DNA of 64,000 bases from Solirubrobacteraceae bacterium (GCA_030447505.1 JAUJOT010000006.1:124001-188000); one strand, 5' to 3'. Numbered from the stretch's first letter, positions 41,097 through 49,408 are shown. Program-made: numbers and translations. Notes: generated by a model from the letters alone, not told the origin.

Positions 41097-41318
41097 CTAC
41101 GGCGGCGACAGGTTCGGCATGTCGGGATGGACCGGGTCGACGATCTCCGGCGAGATCCCCGTCGAGCGCGTCGAGTTCGAGCGGCCGTCCGGGAAGTGCC
41201 CCGGCTGCTTCTCGTAGCTGCCCACGCTGTTGCCCTGCTTGACGCCCTTCGTGTGCGATGTCAGATCCGGCTTCACCGGCAGGATCTGCTTCCACAGCGA
41301 CTTCAGCTGGTGCAGCAC
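41097..41318 (-). CDS. 73-residue hydrogenase-operon protein, unknown function
   Basis: A small basic protein (MLHQLKSLWKQILPVKPDL at the start, Pro-rich C terminus with HPDMPNLSPP). A GTG at 41318 is preceded by a strong ribosome-binding site (AGGAGG, minus strand, about 41325-41332), which makes it clearly a gene despite its size. It lies between the DUF5947-like and DUF6084-like genes. No family was recognised. Confidence 0.7.
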   Translation of the reverse strand: MLHQLKSLWKQILPVKPDLTSHTKGVKQGNSVGSYEKQPGHFPDGRSNSTRSTGISPEIVDPVHPDMPNLSPP

Positions 41319-41339
41319 CGTTCCTCCTCTTCATCGTCG

Positions 41340-41984
41340 TCATGTGCGGCGGTCCGTCCTCGCGTGCAGGCCGTCGAAGAACCGCGCGAGCTCCTGCCAG
41401 ACCGCGTCGCCGCCGCCGAGGCCGCGCCAGTGGCGGCGGACGAGCGCGACGAGGCGGTAGCACTCGTCGACGCCGACGACGAACGCGTCGCGCGCGCCGC
41501 CGGCGCGGCTGACGAGCAGCGCCTCGACGTCCGGGCGCATTTGCGCCAGCGCGGGGTTGTCGGCCTCGATCTCGCTCCACGCCGCGAGCTCGAGCTCGGA
41601 TTCCGTGCAGCCGGCGGGGCTGGGATAGAACGCGGTGACGCGCCCCGTGTCGCCGTCGCGCAGGAAGAAGGCCATGTCGACGGGCAGGTCGAGCGAGCGC
41701 CAGGCGAGGTCGTCGAGCCGGAACTCCTCGAGTCGGACGCAGCGATCGGGAACGAGCCGGTAGTGCTGGCCGCCGGCCGCGTCGTGGTCGAAGAGCACCT
41801 GGCAGGCGCGGCAGGCGCACAGCAGCTGGCGCCGGCTGAGGTCGACGACGTGGCGATGGACCTCGGGCACCGGCAGGCCGCACAGCTCGCAGTGCTCGCG
41901 CTGCTCCTCCGCAGGCCGGGCAGGCGCCGGGGGAGTGGCGCGCTCGATGAGCGCGCGCAGGCGCGGTGCAGCGGTCGTCGTCAC
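41340..41984 (-). CDS. DUF5947-like zinc-ribbon hydrogenase accessory protein
   Basis: A 214-residue protein with an N-terminal metal-binding motif CELCGLPVPEVHRH and CACRACQVLFD, followed by YRLVPDRCVRLEEF, DLPVDMAFFLRD and VFVGVDECYRLV-type strands. The pattern matches the DUF5947 family that accompanies group 1h hydrogenases in actinobacteria. The GTG at 41984 overlaps the stop of the upstream NifU-like gene by four bases. It may bind Zn or help in metal-centre assembly. Confidence 0.78.
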   Translation of the reverse strand: MTTTAAPRLRALIERATPPAPARPAEEQREHCELCGLPVPEVHRHVVDLSRRQLLCACRACQVLFDHDAAGGQHYRLVPDRCVRLEEFRLDDLAWRSLDLPVDMAFFLRDGDTGRVTAFYPSPAGCTESELELAAWSEIEADNPALAQMRPDVEALLVSRAGGARDAFVVGVDECYRLVALVRRHWRGLGGGDAVWQELARFFDGLHARTDRRT

Positions 41985-42844
41985 GCCGCGACCCCGTCCA
42001 GTGCGACGCGGACCGCGCCGCCGTCGGCGACGAGCAGCGGCACGGGGTCGAGCTGCAGCAGCCCGCCGCCGACCGCCTGCCCGGCGCGGCGCACGTCGTA
42101 GCGCCGCCCGCAGCCGCCGCAGACCAGCGCGCCTTGGCCGTCGATCGTCGGATCGTCGATTGCGCCCTGGCAGCCGGGGCAGCGGTCGACGTAGGCGTAC
42201 AGCTCGTCCTCGAGCGCGCAGAACAGCAGCGCCGCGCCGTCGACCTCGCGCCGCAGCGGCGCGCCGCCTTCGCTCAGCGTCGCGAGCGCGCCGGCCGCCG
42301 CCCAGCGCGCCGCGGCGGCGACGGGGAGGCCGACCTGGACCATCGGCAGCACGGCACCGGTCGGGGCGGGCGCCGCGGACGCCTGCTCCTCGTCGACCGC
42401 CTCGACGGAATGGATCTCGGGCGCCGCCTTGAGGACCGCGTCCTCGATCGCGAGCTTCAGCGTGACCGTCGACGCCGCGCAGCCGCTGCAGGTGCCCTCG
42501 AGGCGCACGCGGACGACCCCGTCCGCGATCTCGACGAGCTCGACGCCGCCGCCGTGGGAGCCCATGTAGGGGCTGACCTCCTCGAGCGCGGCGAGCACGC
42601 GCTCCTCGACGCTCGTCGGGTGCAGGTCGTGCAGCAGCAGCAGCGTGGCGACGAGCTCGTCCTCGCTCAGCGCGGCGGCGTCGTCGACGCGCTCGAGGAT
42701 CCGCCGCAGGCCCTCGCCGTAGAGCCCGAGCAGCCCCTGGACGGCCTCCAGCGCGCAGCCGCGGGCCGGCTCGGGCAGCTCTTCGAGCTGCTCGAGCAGC
42801 CGCTCGACGGCCTCGACCTCCTCGTGGACGCGCGCGTCTTCCAT
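41981..42844 (-). CDS. NifU-like Fe-S scaffold / zinc-ribbon fusion protein
   Basis: A 287-residue protein. The first ~80 residues are helical; residues ~85-150 form a NifU C-terminal-type domain with SPYMGSHGGGVELVEI and the cluster-binding CSGCAAS; the last ~100 residues have a four-Cys site, CPGCQG and CGGCGRRYDV, resembling a Rieske-like fold with His ligands replaced by Cys, or a zinc ribbon. It may assemble or deliver Fe-S clusters for the small subunit. It is 11 bases downstream of hhyL. Confidence 0.82.
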   Translation of the reverse strand: MEDARVHEEVEAVERLLEQLEELPEPARGCALEAVQGLLGLYGEGLRRILERVDDAAALSEDELVATLLLLHDLHPTSVEERVLAALEEVSPYMGSHGGGVELVEIADGVVRVRLEGTCSGCAASTVTLKLAIEDAVLKAAPEIHSVEAVDEEQASAAPAPTGAVLPMVQVGLPVAAAARWAAAGALATLSEGGAPLRREVDGAALLFCALEDELYAYVDRCPGCQGAIDDPTIDGQGALVCGGCGRRYDVRRAGQAVGGGLLQLDPVPLLVADGGAVRVALDGVAA

Positions 42845-42855
42845 CAGACCACGAG

Positions 42856-44649
42856 CTAGGAGCGCTCGCCGAACATCGGCGAGTGCAGGCGCTGGATCGT
42901 CTTGCCCTTGCCGAGGTACATGTGCACGCCGCAGGGCAGGCAGGGGTCAAACGAGCGCACCGCGCGCATGATGTCGACGCCGCGGAACTCGTCGGGCCCG
43001 TTCTCCTCGAACAGCGGCATCCCCGCGATCGCGTCCTCGTAGGGGCCGAGGCGCCCGTCCGAATCGGTCGGGCTGCCGTTCCAGCAGGTCGGCGGCCAGG
43101 GCTGGTAGTTGGCGATCTTGCCGTCGCGGATGACGAGGTGGTGCGACAGCACGCCGCGCACCGCCTCGTGGAAGCCGCAGCCGATCGCCTCGTCGGGGAC
43201 GTCGAAGTCGGTGAACGTCTTCGTGTTGCCCTTGCGGACGAGGTCCATCCCCTGCTCGACGAAGTGCAGCGCCTTCGCCGCCGAGTAGGCGATGTAGTAG
43301 ATCCGCGCCCGGTTGCGCTCCAGCGCGTTGCACCACTGCGGCGGGCGCCACTCGAAGGTCATCTCCGGCAGCGCGCGCGAGCGCGGCAGGTTGATCTGGA
43401 CGCTGTGGCCGGTCGCCTTGACGTGCTTGGTGTCCACGAGGCCGGCCAGCGCGGTCACCCAGAGGCGGGCCAGCGGCCCGCCGCCGCTCTCCAGCGCGAG
43501 CGTCTCCTGGGTCTTCGGGTTGACCCAGCGCGGGCTCATGACCCAGCTGTACTTGCCGCCCTCCAGATCGCGCTTCTGCGGCCGCGGGAGGGTCGTGACG
43601 TTCCACGGGTGGCGCTGGTCGACGGGGTTGCCGAGCGGGTCCTTGTCGACGAACTTCTCCTCGTCGGACCAGTCGTCGTAGTAGGAGGAGCCGAGCATGA
43701 TCCGGATGCCGAGGTTGATGTCGAGCAGGCTCGTCGTGACGAGCTCGTTGTCGATGATCACGCCGGGCGTGACGTGCATCCGCCGGCCCCAGTCCTCCAT
43801 GTCCTCGTAGCGGTAGTTGACGGCGTCGGCGTTCTGGAAGGCGCCCCAGCAGCCGAGCTGGGTGCGGCGCAGCCCGACCTGCTCGTAGCCGGGCAGCGCC
43901 TCGTAGAAGAAGTCGAAGACGTCGTCGTTCATCCCGACGCCCTTTTTGACGAAGTCGAGGATCTTCAGCAGCCGCGCCATGTAGTCGGTGAAGACCTGCG
44001 TCGTCGCCATCGTCCCCGTGCCGCCCGGATAGATCGTCGACGGGTGGACGTGGCGCCCCTCCATCAGGCAGAACATCTCGCGCGTCGTGCGGCTGACCTC
44101 CAGCGCGGCGAGGTACATGTCGCCGCTGAACGGGTTGAACGCGCGCATGATGTCGCCGATCGTGCGGTAGCCGTGGATCTCGGCACCGGGCGCATCGGTC
44201 TTGTTCGCGCGATCGAGCAGGCTCGGGTTCGTCTCCTTGACGATCTGCTCGCAGTAGTCGACGAAGACCATGTTGTCCTGGAAGAGCGTGTGGTCGAACA
44301 TGTACTCGGCGGCCTCGCCGAGGTTGAAGATCGTCTCGGCGAGGTGCGGCATCGAGATGCCGTAGGCCATGTTCTGCGCGTAGACCGAGCAGACGGTGTG
44401 GTTGTCGCCGCAGATGCCGCAGATGCGCGACGTGATGAAGCCGGCGTCACGCGGGTCCTTGCCCTTCATGAAGACGCTGTAGCCGCGAAACAGCGAGGAG
44501 GTGCTCTTGCACTCCACGACCTCACGCGCGTCGAAGTCGATCTTCGTGTAGATCCCGAGGTTGCCGATGATCCGCGTCACCGGGTCCCAGGAGCGCGCGA
44601 CGATGTTGCGCTTGTCGGCCCCGGGCTGCACCCGTTCTGTCGTCGCCAT
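42856..44649 (-). CDS. hhyL: [NiFe]-hydrogenase large subunit, group 1h
   Basis: A 597-residue catalytic subunit that oxidises H2. Nickel-iron ligands are in L1 (SRICGICGDNHTVCS) and L2 (DPCLPCGVHMYLGKGK), four Cys in all. The sequence has a C-terminal extension after the cleavage His, to be removed by the operon's protease. The signature and gene order fit the high-affinity, oxygen-tolerant group 1h (actinobacterial) enzymes that consume atmospheric H2. The ATG at 44649 is five bases from the hhyS stop, so the two subunits are cotranslated. Identification is firm. Confidence 0.95.
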   Translation of the reverse strand: MATTERVQPGADKRNIVARSWDPVTRIIGNLGIYTKIDFDAREVVECKSTSSLFRGYSVFMKGKDPRDAGFITSRICGICGDNHTVCSVYAQNMAYGISMPHLAETIFNLGEAAEYMFDHTLFQDNMVFVDYCEQIVKETNPSLLDRANKTDAPGAEIHGYRTIGDIMRAFNPFSGDMYLAALEVSRTTREMFCLMEGRHVHPSTIYPGGTGTMATTQVFTDYMARLLKILDFVKKGVGMNDDVFDFFYEALPGYEQVGLRRTQLGCWGAFQNADAVNYRYEDMEDWGRRMHVTPGVIIDNELVTTSLLDINLGIRIMLGSSYYDDWSDEEKFVDKDPLGNPVDQRHPWNVTTLPRPQKRDLEGGKYSWVMSPRWVNPKTQETLALESGGGPLARLWVTALAGLVDTKHVKATGHSVQINLPRSRALPEMTFEWRPPQWCNALERNRARIYYIAYSAAKALHFVEQGMDLVRKGNTKTFTDFDVPDEAIGCGFHEAVRGVLSHHLVIRDGKIANYQPWPPTCWNGSPTDSDGRLGPYEDAIAGMPLFEENGPDEFRGVDIMRAVRSFDPCLPCGVHMYLGKGKTIQRLHSPMFGERS

Positions 44650-44653
44650 GGCT

Positions 44654-45760
44654 TCAGCTCCTCTGGCCGCGCTGGCCCCAGCGCGGATCCGTTCCGGTTG
44701 TCAGCTTGGGGCGGTTGTGCCGCCACTTGGGCTCCTGGTTGAGGCCGTGATTCGTGATCGAGCGCGCGCGGCGGATGAAGCTCCCGTAGGGCTTGATGAG
44801 CTTCGAGGACAGCGAGCCGCCGGTCGGCTCGTCCATGAACGGCATGTTCTTGTCGGGGAAGCCGGGCATCGTGCAGGCGATGCAGATCCCGCCGACGTTC
44901 GGGCAGCCGCCGGTGCCGTCCTGCCAGCCGCGCTTGGTGACGTTGCAGTTGACGACCGGGCCCCAGCAGCCGATCTTGACCTGGCACTTGGGCGAGTTGT
45001 AGTCCTGCGCGAAGTCGGCCTGCTCGTAGTAGCCGGCGCGCGAGCAGCCCTCGTGGACCGTCTTGCCGAACAGCCACTGTGGCCGCAGCGCCTCGTCGAG
45101 CGGGATCACCGGCGCGTTGCCGGCCGCCTGCTGCAGCGCCCACAGCAGCGTCTCCATCATGTTGTCGGGCTGCACGGGGCAGCCGGGGACGTTGACGATC
45201 GGCAGCCCGCCCGCCGAGCGGAAGTCCCAGCCCAGGTAGTCGGCCAGCCCCATGCAGCCGGTCGGGTTGCCGGCCATCGCGTGGATGCCGCCGTACGTCG
45301 CGCAGGTCCCGGCTGCGACGACCGCCCAGGCCCGCGGGGCCAGCCGGTCGATCCACCAGTTGAGCGTCAGCGGATCGCCGGTCTCGGGATCGTTGCCGAA
45401 CGACGTCCAGTAGCCCTCGCCGTTGATCTTCTCGTTCGGGATCGAGCCCTCGACGACGAAGATGAACGGCGCGTCGAGTGAGTCCTCGACGGCCTCGAAG
45501 AACGGCCGCTGGAACTCGTAGCCGCCGAGCGTCGGCGAGAGCACCTTGTTGTGCAGGTGCACCTTCGACGGGACCTGCGGGATCAGGCCGTTGACGACGT
45601 CCTCGATGCTGGGCGAGCTGCCGTTCGTGACCGAGACCGAGTCGCCGTCGCAGCTCATCCCCTCGGAGATCCAGAGGATGTGGATCTCGTCGAAGCCCGG
45701 TGTCGCCGAGTACCGAAACGGACCGGTCGGTGTGTCCTTCTTGAATGGTTGGGCGCTCAT
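44654..45760 (-). CDS. hhyS: [NiFe]-hydrogenase small subunit, group 1h
   Basis: A 368-residue Fe-S subunit. The proximal-cluster motif is GMSCDGDSVSVT, where the usual second Cys is Asp, as in the group 1h enzyme of Ralstonia eutropha with a Cys3Asp ligated cluster. Other cluster motifs are GTCATYGG, NVPGCPVQPDN, HEGCSRAGYYE, CQVKIGCWGPVVNCNV and CIACTMPGFPD. No Tat signal is visible, so it is cytoplasmic or peripheral. The ATG at 45760 overlaps the hypA stop by four bases. The protein passes electrons from H2 to the respiratory chain. Confidence 0.94.
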   Translation of the reverse strand: MSAQPFKKDTPTGPFRYSATPGFDEIHILWISEGMSCDGDSVSVTNGSSPSIEDVVNGLIPQVPSKVHLHNKVLSPTLGGYEFQRPFFEAVEDSLDAPFIFVVEGSIPNEKINGEGYWTSFGNDPETGDPLTLNWWIDRLAPRAWAVVAAGTCATYGGIHAMAGNPTGCMGLADYLGWDFRSAGGLPIVNVPGCPVQPDNMMETLLWALQQAAGNAPVIPLDEALRPQWLFGKTVHEGCSRAGYYEQADFAQDYNSPKCQVKIGCWGPVVNCNVTKRGWQDGTGGCPNVGGICIACTMPGFPDKNMPFMDEPTGGSLSSKLIKPYGSFIRRARSITNHGLNQEPKWRHNRPKLTTGTDPRWGQRGQRS

Positions 45761-46119
45761 CGGGCCTCCTCCAGTACCGGCCGGGCGTCGGTCACCTCGA
45801 AGGACTCGACGCACAGCTCCTCTCCACTGACGATCTCCAGGTCCGGGCAGCCGCAGCTCGCGCAGCCGAGCGGAAAGCTCTGTAGCTCGCTGCGGGCGCC
45901 GCAGGCGCGGCAGTCGCCGCGGGCCGCGACCGGCTCCACGACGAGCTCGGCGCCCTCGGCCACCGTCTCGCATGCGACGAGCTCGAACGCGAACGCCAGC
46001 GCGCTCGGCACGACCTGGCGCAGACGGCCGACGCGGACGTCGACGCGCGTCACGCGCCGGCCCGCGGCGTGCTCCTCGACGATGCCGACGATCGCCTCGG
46101 CGAGCGACAGCTCATGCAT
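45757..46119 (-). CDS. hypA: hydrogenase nickel-insertion protein HypA
   Basis: A 120-residue protein starting MHELSLAEAIVGIVE, with His2 as the nickel ligand, and a zinc site of two CxxC motifs (CRACG and CASCG). HypA delivers nickel to the large subunit with HypB. Other hyp genes (hypB-F) are not in the window. The start overlaps the preceding ferritin-like gene by eight bases, and its stop overlaps hhyS. Confidence 0.92.
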   Translation of the reverse strand: MHELSLAEAIVGIVEEHAAGRRVTRVDVRVGRLRQVVPSALAFAFELVACETVAEGAELVVEPVAARGDCRACGARSELQSFPLGCASCGCPDLEIVSGEELCVESFEVTDARPVLEEAR

Positions 46120-46624
46120 GGGGGCCCGTCTGCTCCTTCACCCCGACCGCCTCCAGCGAGCGCTCGAGCGCGAGGTCGAAGTTCTGCTCGATGAGCTCGG
46201 CCGCCTGCTGCTCGACGGCCAGGATGCGGTCGCACATCGAGATCGTCGCCTCGTCTTCGGCGCGCTCGGCGACCTTGCGCAGCAGCGTGTAGGAGGCGAT
46301 CTCGAACTGCTCGAAGGCGAACGCGACCGCCACGAGCTTGGCCGGCGTGTCGGGCATGCCCTGGGCGAGCAGCCCCAGGCCCTTGGCGGCCGCCTGCGCG
46401 CCGAGGTTCTTCAGCGTCGATGGGCTCTCGCCGAGCGCCTCGAGGCGCTGCTTGACGTAGCGCTCGTGATCACGCGTGTCGTTGAGGTGCCCGCGCATCA
46501 GCTGCGCGAGGTCGAGGTCACCGGCGATCTCGATGCCCTTCTCGAGCACCGCCATCGATTGCATCTCCATCGCGTGCGCATCCGTGAGGTACTTGACCAG
46601 TTGCTGTTCGATGTCGCGGCTCAC
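46112..46624 (-). CDS. ferritin-like DUF892/YciE-family protein
   Basis: A 170-residue helical protein of the DUF892 type: YLTDAHAMEMQSMAVLEKG (first helix with Glu and His), RGHLNDTRDHERYVKQRLE, EQFEIASYTLLRKVAE and AVEQQAAELIEQNFDLAL. The Glu and His positions resemble a di-iron four-helix bundle. The family is stress-induced in several bacteria. The GTG at 46624 has an AGAGGAG ribosome-binding site. It is first in the hydrogenase operon, behind a sigma-B-like promoter. Confidence 0.8.
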   Translation of the reverse strand: MSRDIEQQLVKYLTDAHAMEMQSMAVLEKGIEIAGDLDLAQLMRGHLNDTRDHERYVKQRLEALGESPSTLKNLGAQAAAKGLGLLAQGMPDTPAKLVAVAFAFEQFEIASYTLLRKVAERAEDEATISMCDRILAVEQQAAELIEQNFDLALERSLEAVGVKEQTGPHA

Positions 46625-46691
46625 CCTCGCGCTCCTCTGTCGCTGTTGCGGCTTCCGACCGCCGCTGACGGTCTGGCACCTGCGCCGCGCA

Positions 46692-46715
46692 ATACCCGTC
46701 AGGCGAGGGGCAAAC
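46692..46715 (-). promoter_or_regulatory. sigma-B/F-type promoter of the hydrogenase operon
   Basis: On the minus strand GTTT (46715-46712) and GGGTAT (46697-46692) are separated by 14 bases, a full match to the general-stress sigma-factor consensus of Gram-positive bacteria. The first start codon is at 46624, giving a leader of about 60 bases. Confidence 0.7.
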
Positions 46716-46744
46716 GCGGGAGCTACTCGCTGCGTCAGCGCGCT

Positions 46745-46761
46745 GACAGGCGGCGCCTGTC
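46745..46761. repeat. 17-bp dyad upstream of the hydrogenase promoter
   Basis: GACAGGC and GCCTGTC are perfectly symmetric around a three-base centre. The site is 30 bases upstream of the -35 box of the hydrogenase operon and between it and a divergent gene; it could be a regulator site. Confidence 0.4.
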
Positions 46762-46832
46762 GTGATCGCATGTGCGCCGGCGCTCGTTGCGGGTACCCGG
46801 CGTCACGGAGACAAGCGATCCCGGAGAAGACG

Positions 46833-47240
46833 ATGAGCGAACAGGCGCAGGACGACGCAACAACGAAGTCAGGCGATGCGAATATCGCCGAGCCCCTCGT
46901 ACAGATGATCCACGGCCTCGGCGACACCGTCCGACGCGAGGTCGAGCAGCTGCGCGCCGAAGCGAGCGAGCGCGCGACCGCCGGGGCCAAGGGTGCGGGC
47001 CTGCTGATCGCCGCCGGCGCCACCGGCAGCGTCACGCTCGCCGCCGCCGCCTCGCTTCCGCTCATGGCGCTGCGCCGACTGCTGCCGGGCTGGATGATCG
47101 CCGTCGTCGTCGCTGGCGGCGCCGGTGGCTTGACCGTCGTGCTCGCCCAGCGCGGGCTCCGCGAGTTTGGAGCCGCGGCACCAGTCGACGCCGAGCAGAT
47201 CAAGGATGCCGCCCGCGAAGCGGTTCGCTCGGTCGGCTGA
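46833..47240 (+). CDS. Holin-X-family (actinobacterial) membrane protein
   Basis: A 135-residue protein: an N-terminal helical acidic segment (LVQMIHGLGDTVRREVEQL), then two membrane helices (~56-78 and 86-105) with basic loops, matching the actinobacterial Holin-X family (Phage_holin_3_6). Despite the name these are housekeeping membrane proteins, and no prophage genes occur nearby. The ATG at 46833 has GGAGAAG upstream. It is divergent from the hydrogenase operon. Confidence 0.78.
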   Translation: MSEQAQDDATTKSGDANIAEPLVQMIHGLGDTVRREVEQLRAEASERATAGAKGAGLLIAAGATGSVTLAAAASLPLMALRRLLPGWMIAVVVAGGAGGLTVVLAQRGLREFGAAAPVDAEQIKDAAREAVRSVG

Positions 47241-47657
47241 GCTCGGACAGTCGGCACCAGCAGATCGGTAGGGGGCGGTCGGACGTCTGGCCGCCGGCGC
47301 CGGCGATGCCGCGCCGGCGCCCCCCTTGAACGACGAGGACCGCGAGCTGCTCGGGGGGTTCGTCGAGCCGCTGGCGCGCGTGCTGCTGCTGTCGTGCGGG
47401 CTGTGCGCCGCGCGTGCGCCGACGACCTCCAGCGCGACGCCGAGCGCGAAGCTCGCCAGCTGCCGTGGGAGGCGATCGCCAGTCCGGATGCCCTGCGCGC
47501 CGCCGGCCTCGAGGATGCCGCCGCGGGAATGGCGGCGATCCTGCGTGCCTATGTGCTGACCCTGCCGCGGGTCCTCGCGCTCGTCGCCTGCTGCCGACGG
47601 TGACCGTGCTTTCGCACGATTGCGATCATCTCGCCGGGCAGTGGGTACCGCGAGGAC
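47241..47657. other. intergenic region with doubtful short frames
   Basis: About 417 bases. Two overlapping short frames (47326-47559 from a TTG, and 47394-47603 from a GTG) look like parts of one small helical protein joined by a frame change near 47400, but no ribosome-binding site or family supports them. GGGTAC at 47643-47648 lies nine bases before the Ku start, with no matching -35. Confidence 0.35.
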
Positions 47658-48431
47658 GTGGCGCGTTCGATCTGGAACGGGACGATCACCGTCGGAACGA
47701 TCGCCGTCCCGATCAAGGTGCACTCGGCGATCGAGGACAAGACCGTTCACTTCCACGAGGTGCACGCGACGGACGGCGCCCGCATCGAGCACAAGCGGAT
47801 CTGCCCGGAGGAGGGCGAGGAGGTCCCGTACTCGGAGATCGTCAAGGGCTTCGAGGTCGCGCCGGACGAGTACGTCGTGCTGGAGAAGGACGAGATCGCG
47901 GCGGCGGCGGGGCCGCGCAGCCGTAGGCTCGAGATCGAGGAGTTCGTCGACGCGGCAGCGATCGATCCCGTCTACTACGAGCGCACCTACTACCTCGGCG
48001 TCCGCGAAGCCGCCGACGCCTACCGCGTGCTGCACGACGCGCTCAAAGCTGCCCGGCGTGCAGCTCTGGCCCGCTGGCAGTTCCACAACCGGGAGTACCT
48101 GGTGGCGATCCGCGCCCTGGACGGGATCCTCGCGATGCACACGATGCGCTTCGACGACGAGATCGTGCGCGGCGACGAGCTCGACGTCGAAGCGCCCTCG
48201 CGCAAGCCGACCGATCGCGAGATCGAGATGGCGGGCGTGCTCGTCGACAGCCTGCACGTCGGCTTTGACCCGCGCGACTTCAGCGACACCTACCGTCAGC
48301 GGGTGCTGGACCATCTCGAGCAGAAGCGTCGTGGAACGGCGCCGGAGCTCGCGCAGTCGCAGGAGCGTCCGCAGTCCGACGACCTGCTCGCGGCGCTGAA
48401 GGCGAGCATCGAGGCAGGGGCCAGCCGGTAA
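47658..48431 (+). CDS. ku: Ku protein, first copy
   Basis: A 257-residue bacterial Ku core (MARSIWNGTITVGTIAVPIK, LEIEEFVDAAAIDPVYYERT, YLVAIRALDGILAMHTMRF), a ring-shaped dimer that binds broken DNA ends in non-homologous end joining. The C terminus is short. The GTG at 47658 has GAGG seven bases upstream. Its TAA overlaps the ATG of a second Ku gene (TAATG), so the two are coexpressed and may form a heterodimer. No ligD is in the window. Confidence 0.9.
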   Translation: MARSIWNGTITVGTIAVPIKVHSAIEDKTVHFHEVHATDGARIEHKRICPEEGEEVPYSEIVKGFEVAPDEYVVLEKDEIAAAAGPRSRRLEIEEFVDAAAIDPVYYERTYYLGVREAADAYRVLHDALKAARRAALARWQFHNREYLVAIRALDGILAMHTMRFDDEIVRGDELDVEAPSRKPTDREIEMAGVLVDSLHVGFDPRDFSDTYRQRVLDHLEQKRRGTAPELAQSQERPQSDDLLAALKASIEAGASR

Positions 48432-49366
48432 TGGCGCGTTCGCTGTGGACCGGGTCGCTGAGCTTCGGGCTGGTCAACGTTCCCGTGCAGCTGATCAGCG
48501 GCGTGCGCGACCGCGACCTGCACTTCCGCCAGCTGCACGAGGACGACCACGCACCGATCGACGTCCAGCGCTGGTGCTCCGAAGAGCAGAAGGAGGTTCC
48601 CTACGACGAGATCGCGCGCAGCTACGAGTTCGATGACGGAGACAGCGTCATCGTCAGCGACGAGGAGCTTGACGCGCTCGAGCCGCAACGGACCCGGACG
48701 ATCGACATCGAGCACTTCGTCGATCTGCGCGACGTCGACCCGATCTACTTCGATCACCCGTATCTCGTTGCTCCCGCCGCCGAGAACGAGGGTGCGCTGC
48801 GCGCCTACCGGCTGCTGCTCGACGTCATGGGCCGGACGGAGCGCGCCGCGCTGGGCAGGTTCGTGATGCGCACGAAGGAGTACCTCGCGATCGTCCGCGC
48901 CCGCGACGGCGTCCTGGCGCTGACGACGATGCTGTTTCACGACGAGGTCCGCCCGCTGGACGACGTCGACGCGGCCGCGGACGTCAGCGCCGACGAAGAG
49001 CACGTCCAGGTCGCCCTGCGGCTCGTCGAGGCGATGACCGTCGAGTGGCAGCCGCAGCGCTACCGCGATTGCTACCGAGCGCGGCTGGAGAAGGTCGTCG
49101 AGCACAAGCGCAAGGGCAGCACGATCAAGCTCCCGAAGGAGGTCGAGGAGCCAAGCCCGGTGCCCGATCTGATGGCGGCCCTGCGCGCGAGCCTCGAGGC
49201 GGCGCGCGCGAACACGCAACAGCCGCTGCGCAACCGCCCGCCGTCGGGCCGCGACGAGCTTCGACGGTTCACGCGCGACGAGCTGTACGAGCGCGCCCGA
49301 GAGCGCGACATCCACGGCCGCTCGTCGATGACGAAGGCCGAGCTCGTCGACGTGCTGTCGCGGTAG
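48431..49366 (+). CDS. ku: Ku protein, second copy with C-terminal SAP/Rho-N-like domain
   Basis: A 311-residue Ku protein. The core (MARSLWTGSLSFGLVNVPVQ, IDIEHFVDLRDVDPIYFDHP, YLAIVRARDGVLALTTML) is diverged from the first copy. Past ~residue 250 a Gln/Pro-rich linker leads to a helix-extension-helix end (RFTRDELYERARERDIHGRS, MTKAELVDVLSR), typical of SAP or Rho-N domains that bind DNA. The extra domain is absent in the first copy, indicating specialised partners. Confidence 0.9.
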   Translation: MARSLWTGSLSFGLVNVPVQLISGVRDRDLHFRQLHEDDHAPIDVQRWCSEEQKEVPYDEIARSYEFDDGDSVIVSDEELDALEPQRTRTIDIEHFVDLRDVDPIYFDHPYLVAPAAENEGALRAYRLLLDVMGRTERAALGRFVMRTKEYLAIVRARDGVLALTTMLFHDEVRPLDDVDAAADVSADEEHVQVALRLVEAMTVEWQPQRYRDCYRARLEKVVEHKRKGSTIKLPKEVEEPSPVPDLMAALRASLEAARANTQQPLRNRPPSGRDELRRFTRDELYERARERDIHGRSSMTKAELVDVLSR

Positions 49367-49408
49367 CGGTCGCCCCCGAAGCGCCGCGTCTGAAGGCTGA
49401 CGCTGCCG

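Noticed and set aside
46833-47240. Prophage or holin cassette
   Set aside because: Holin-X proteins are common chromosomal membrane proteins in actinobacteria, and no lysin, capsid, tail or integrase gene is nearby.
47326-47603. A small gene with a frameshift between the Holin-X and Ku genes
   Set aside because: The two frames could be pieced together, but there is no family, ribosome-binding site or conservation evidence available to support it.
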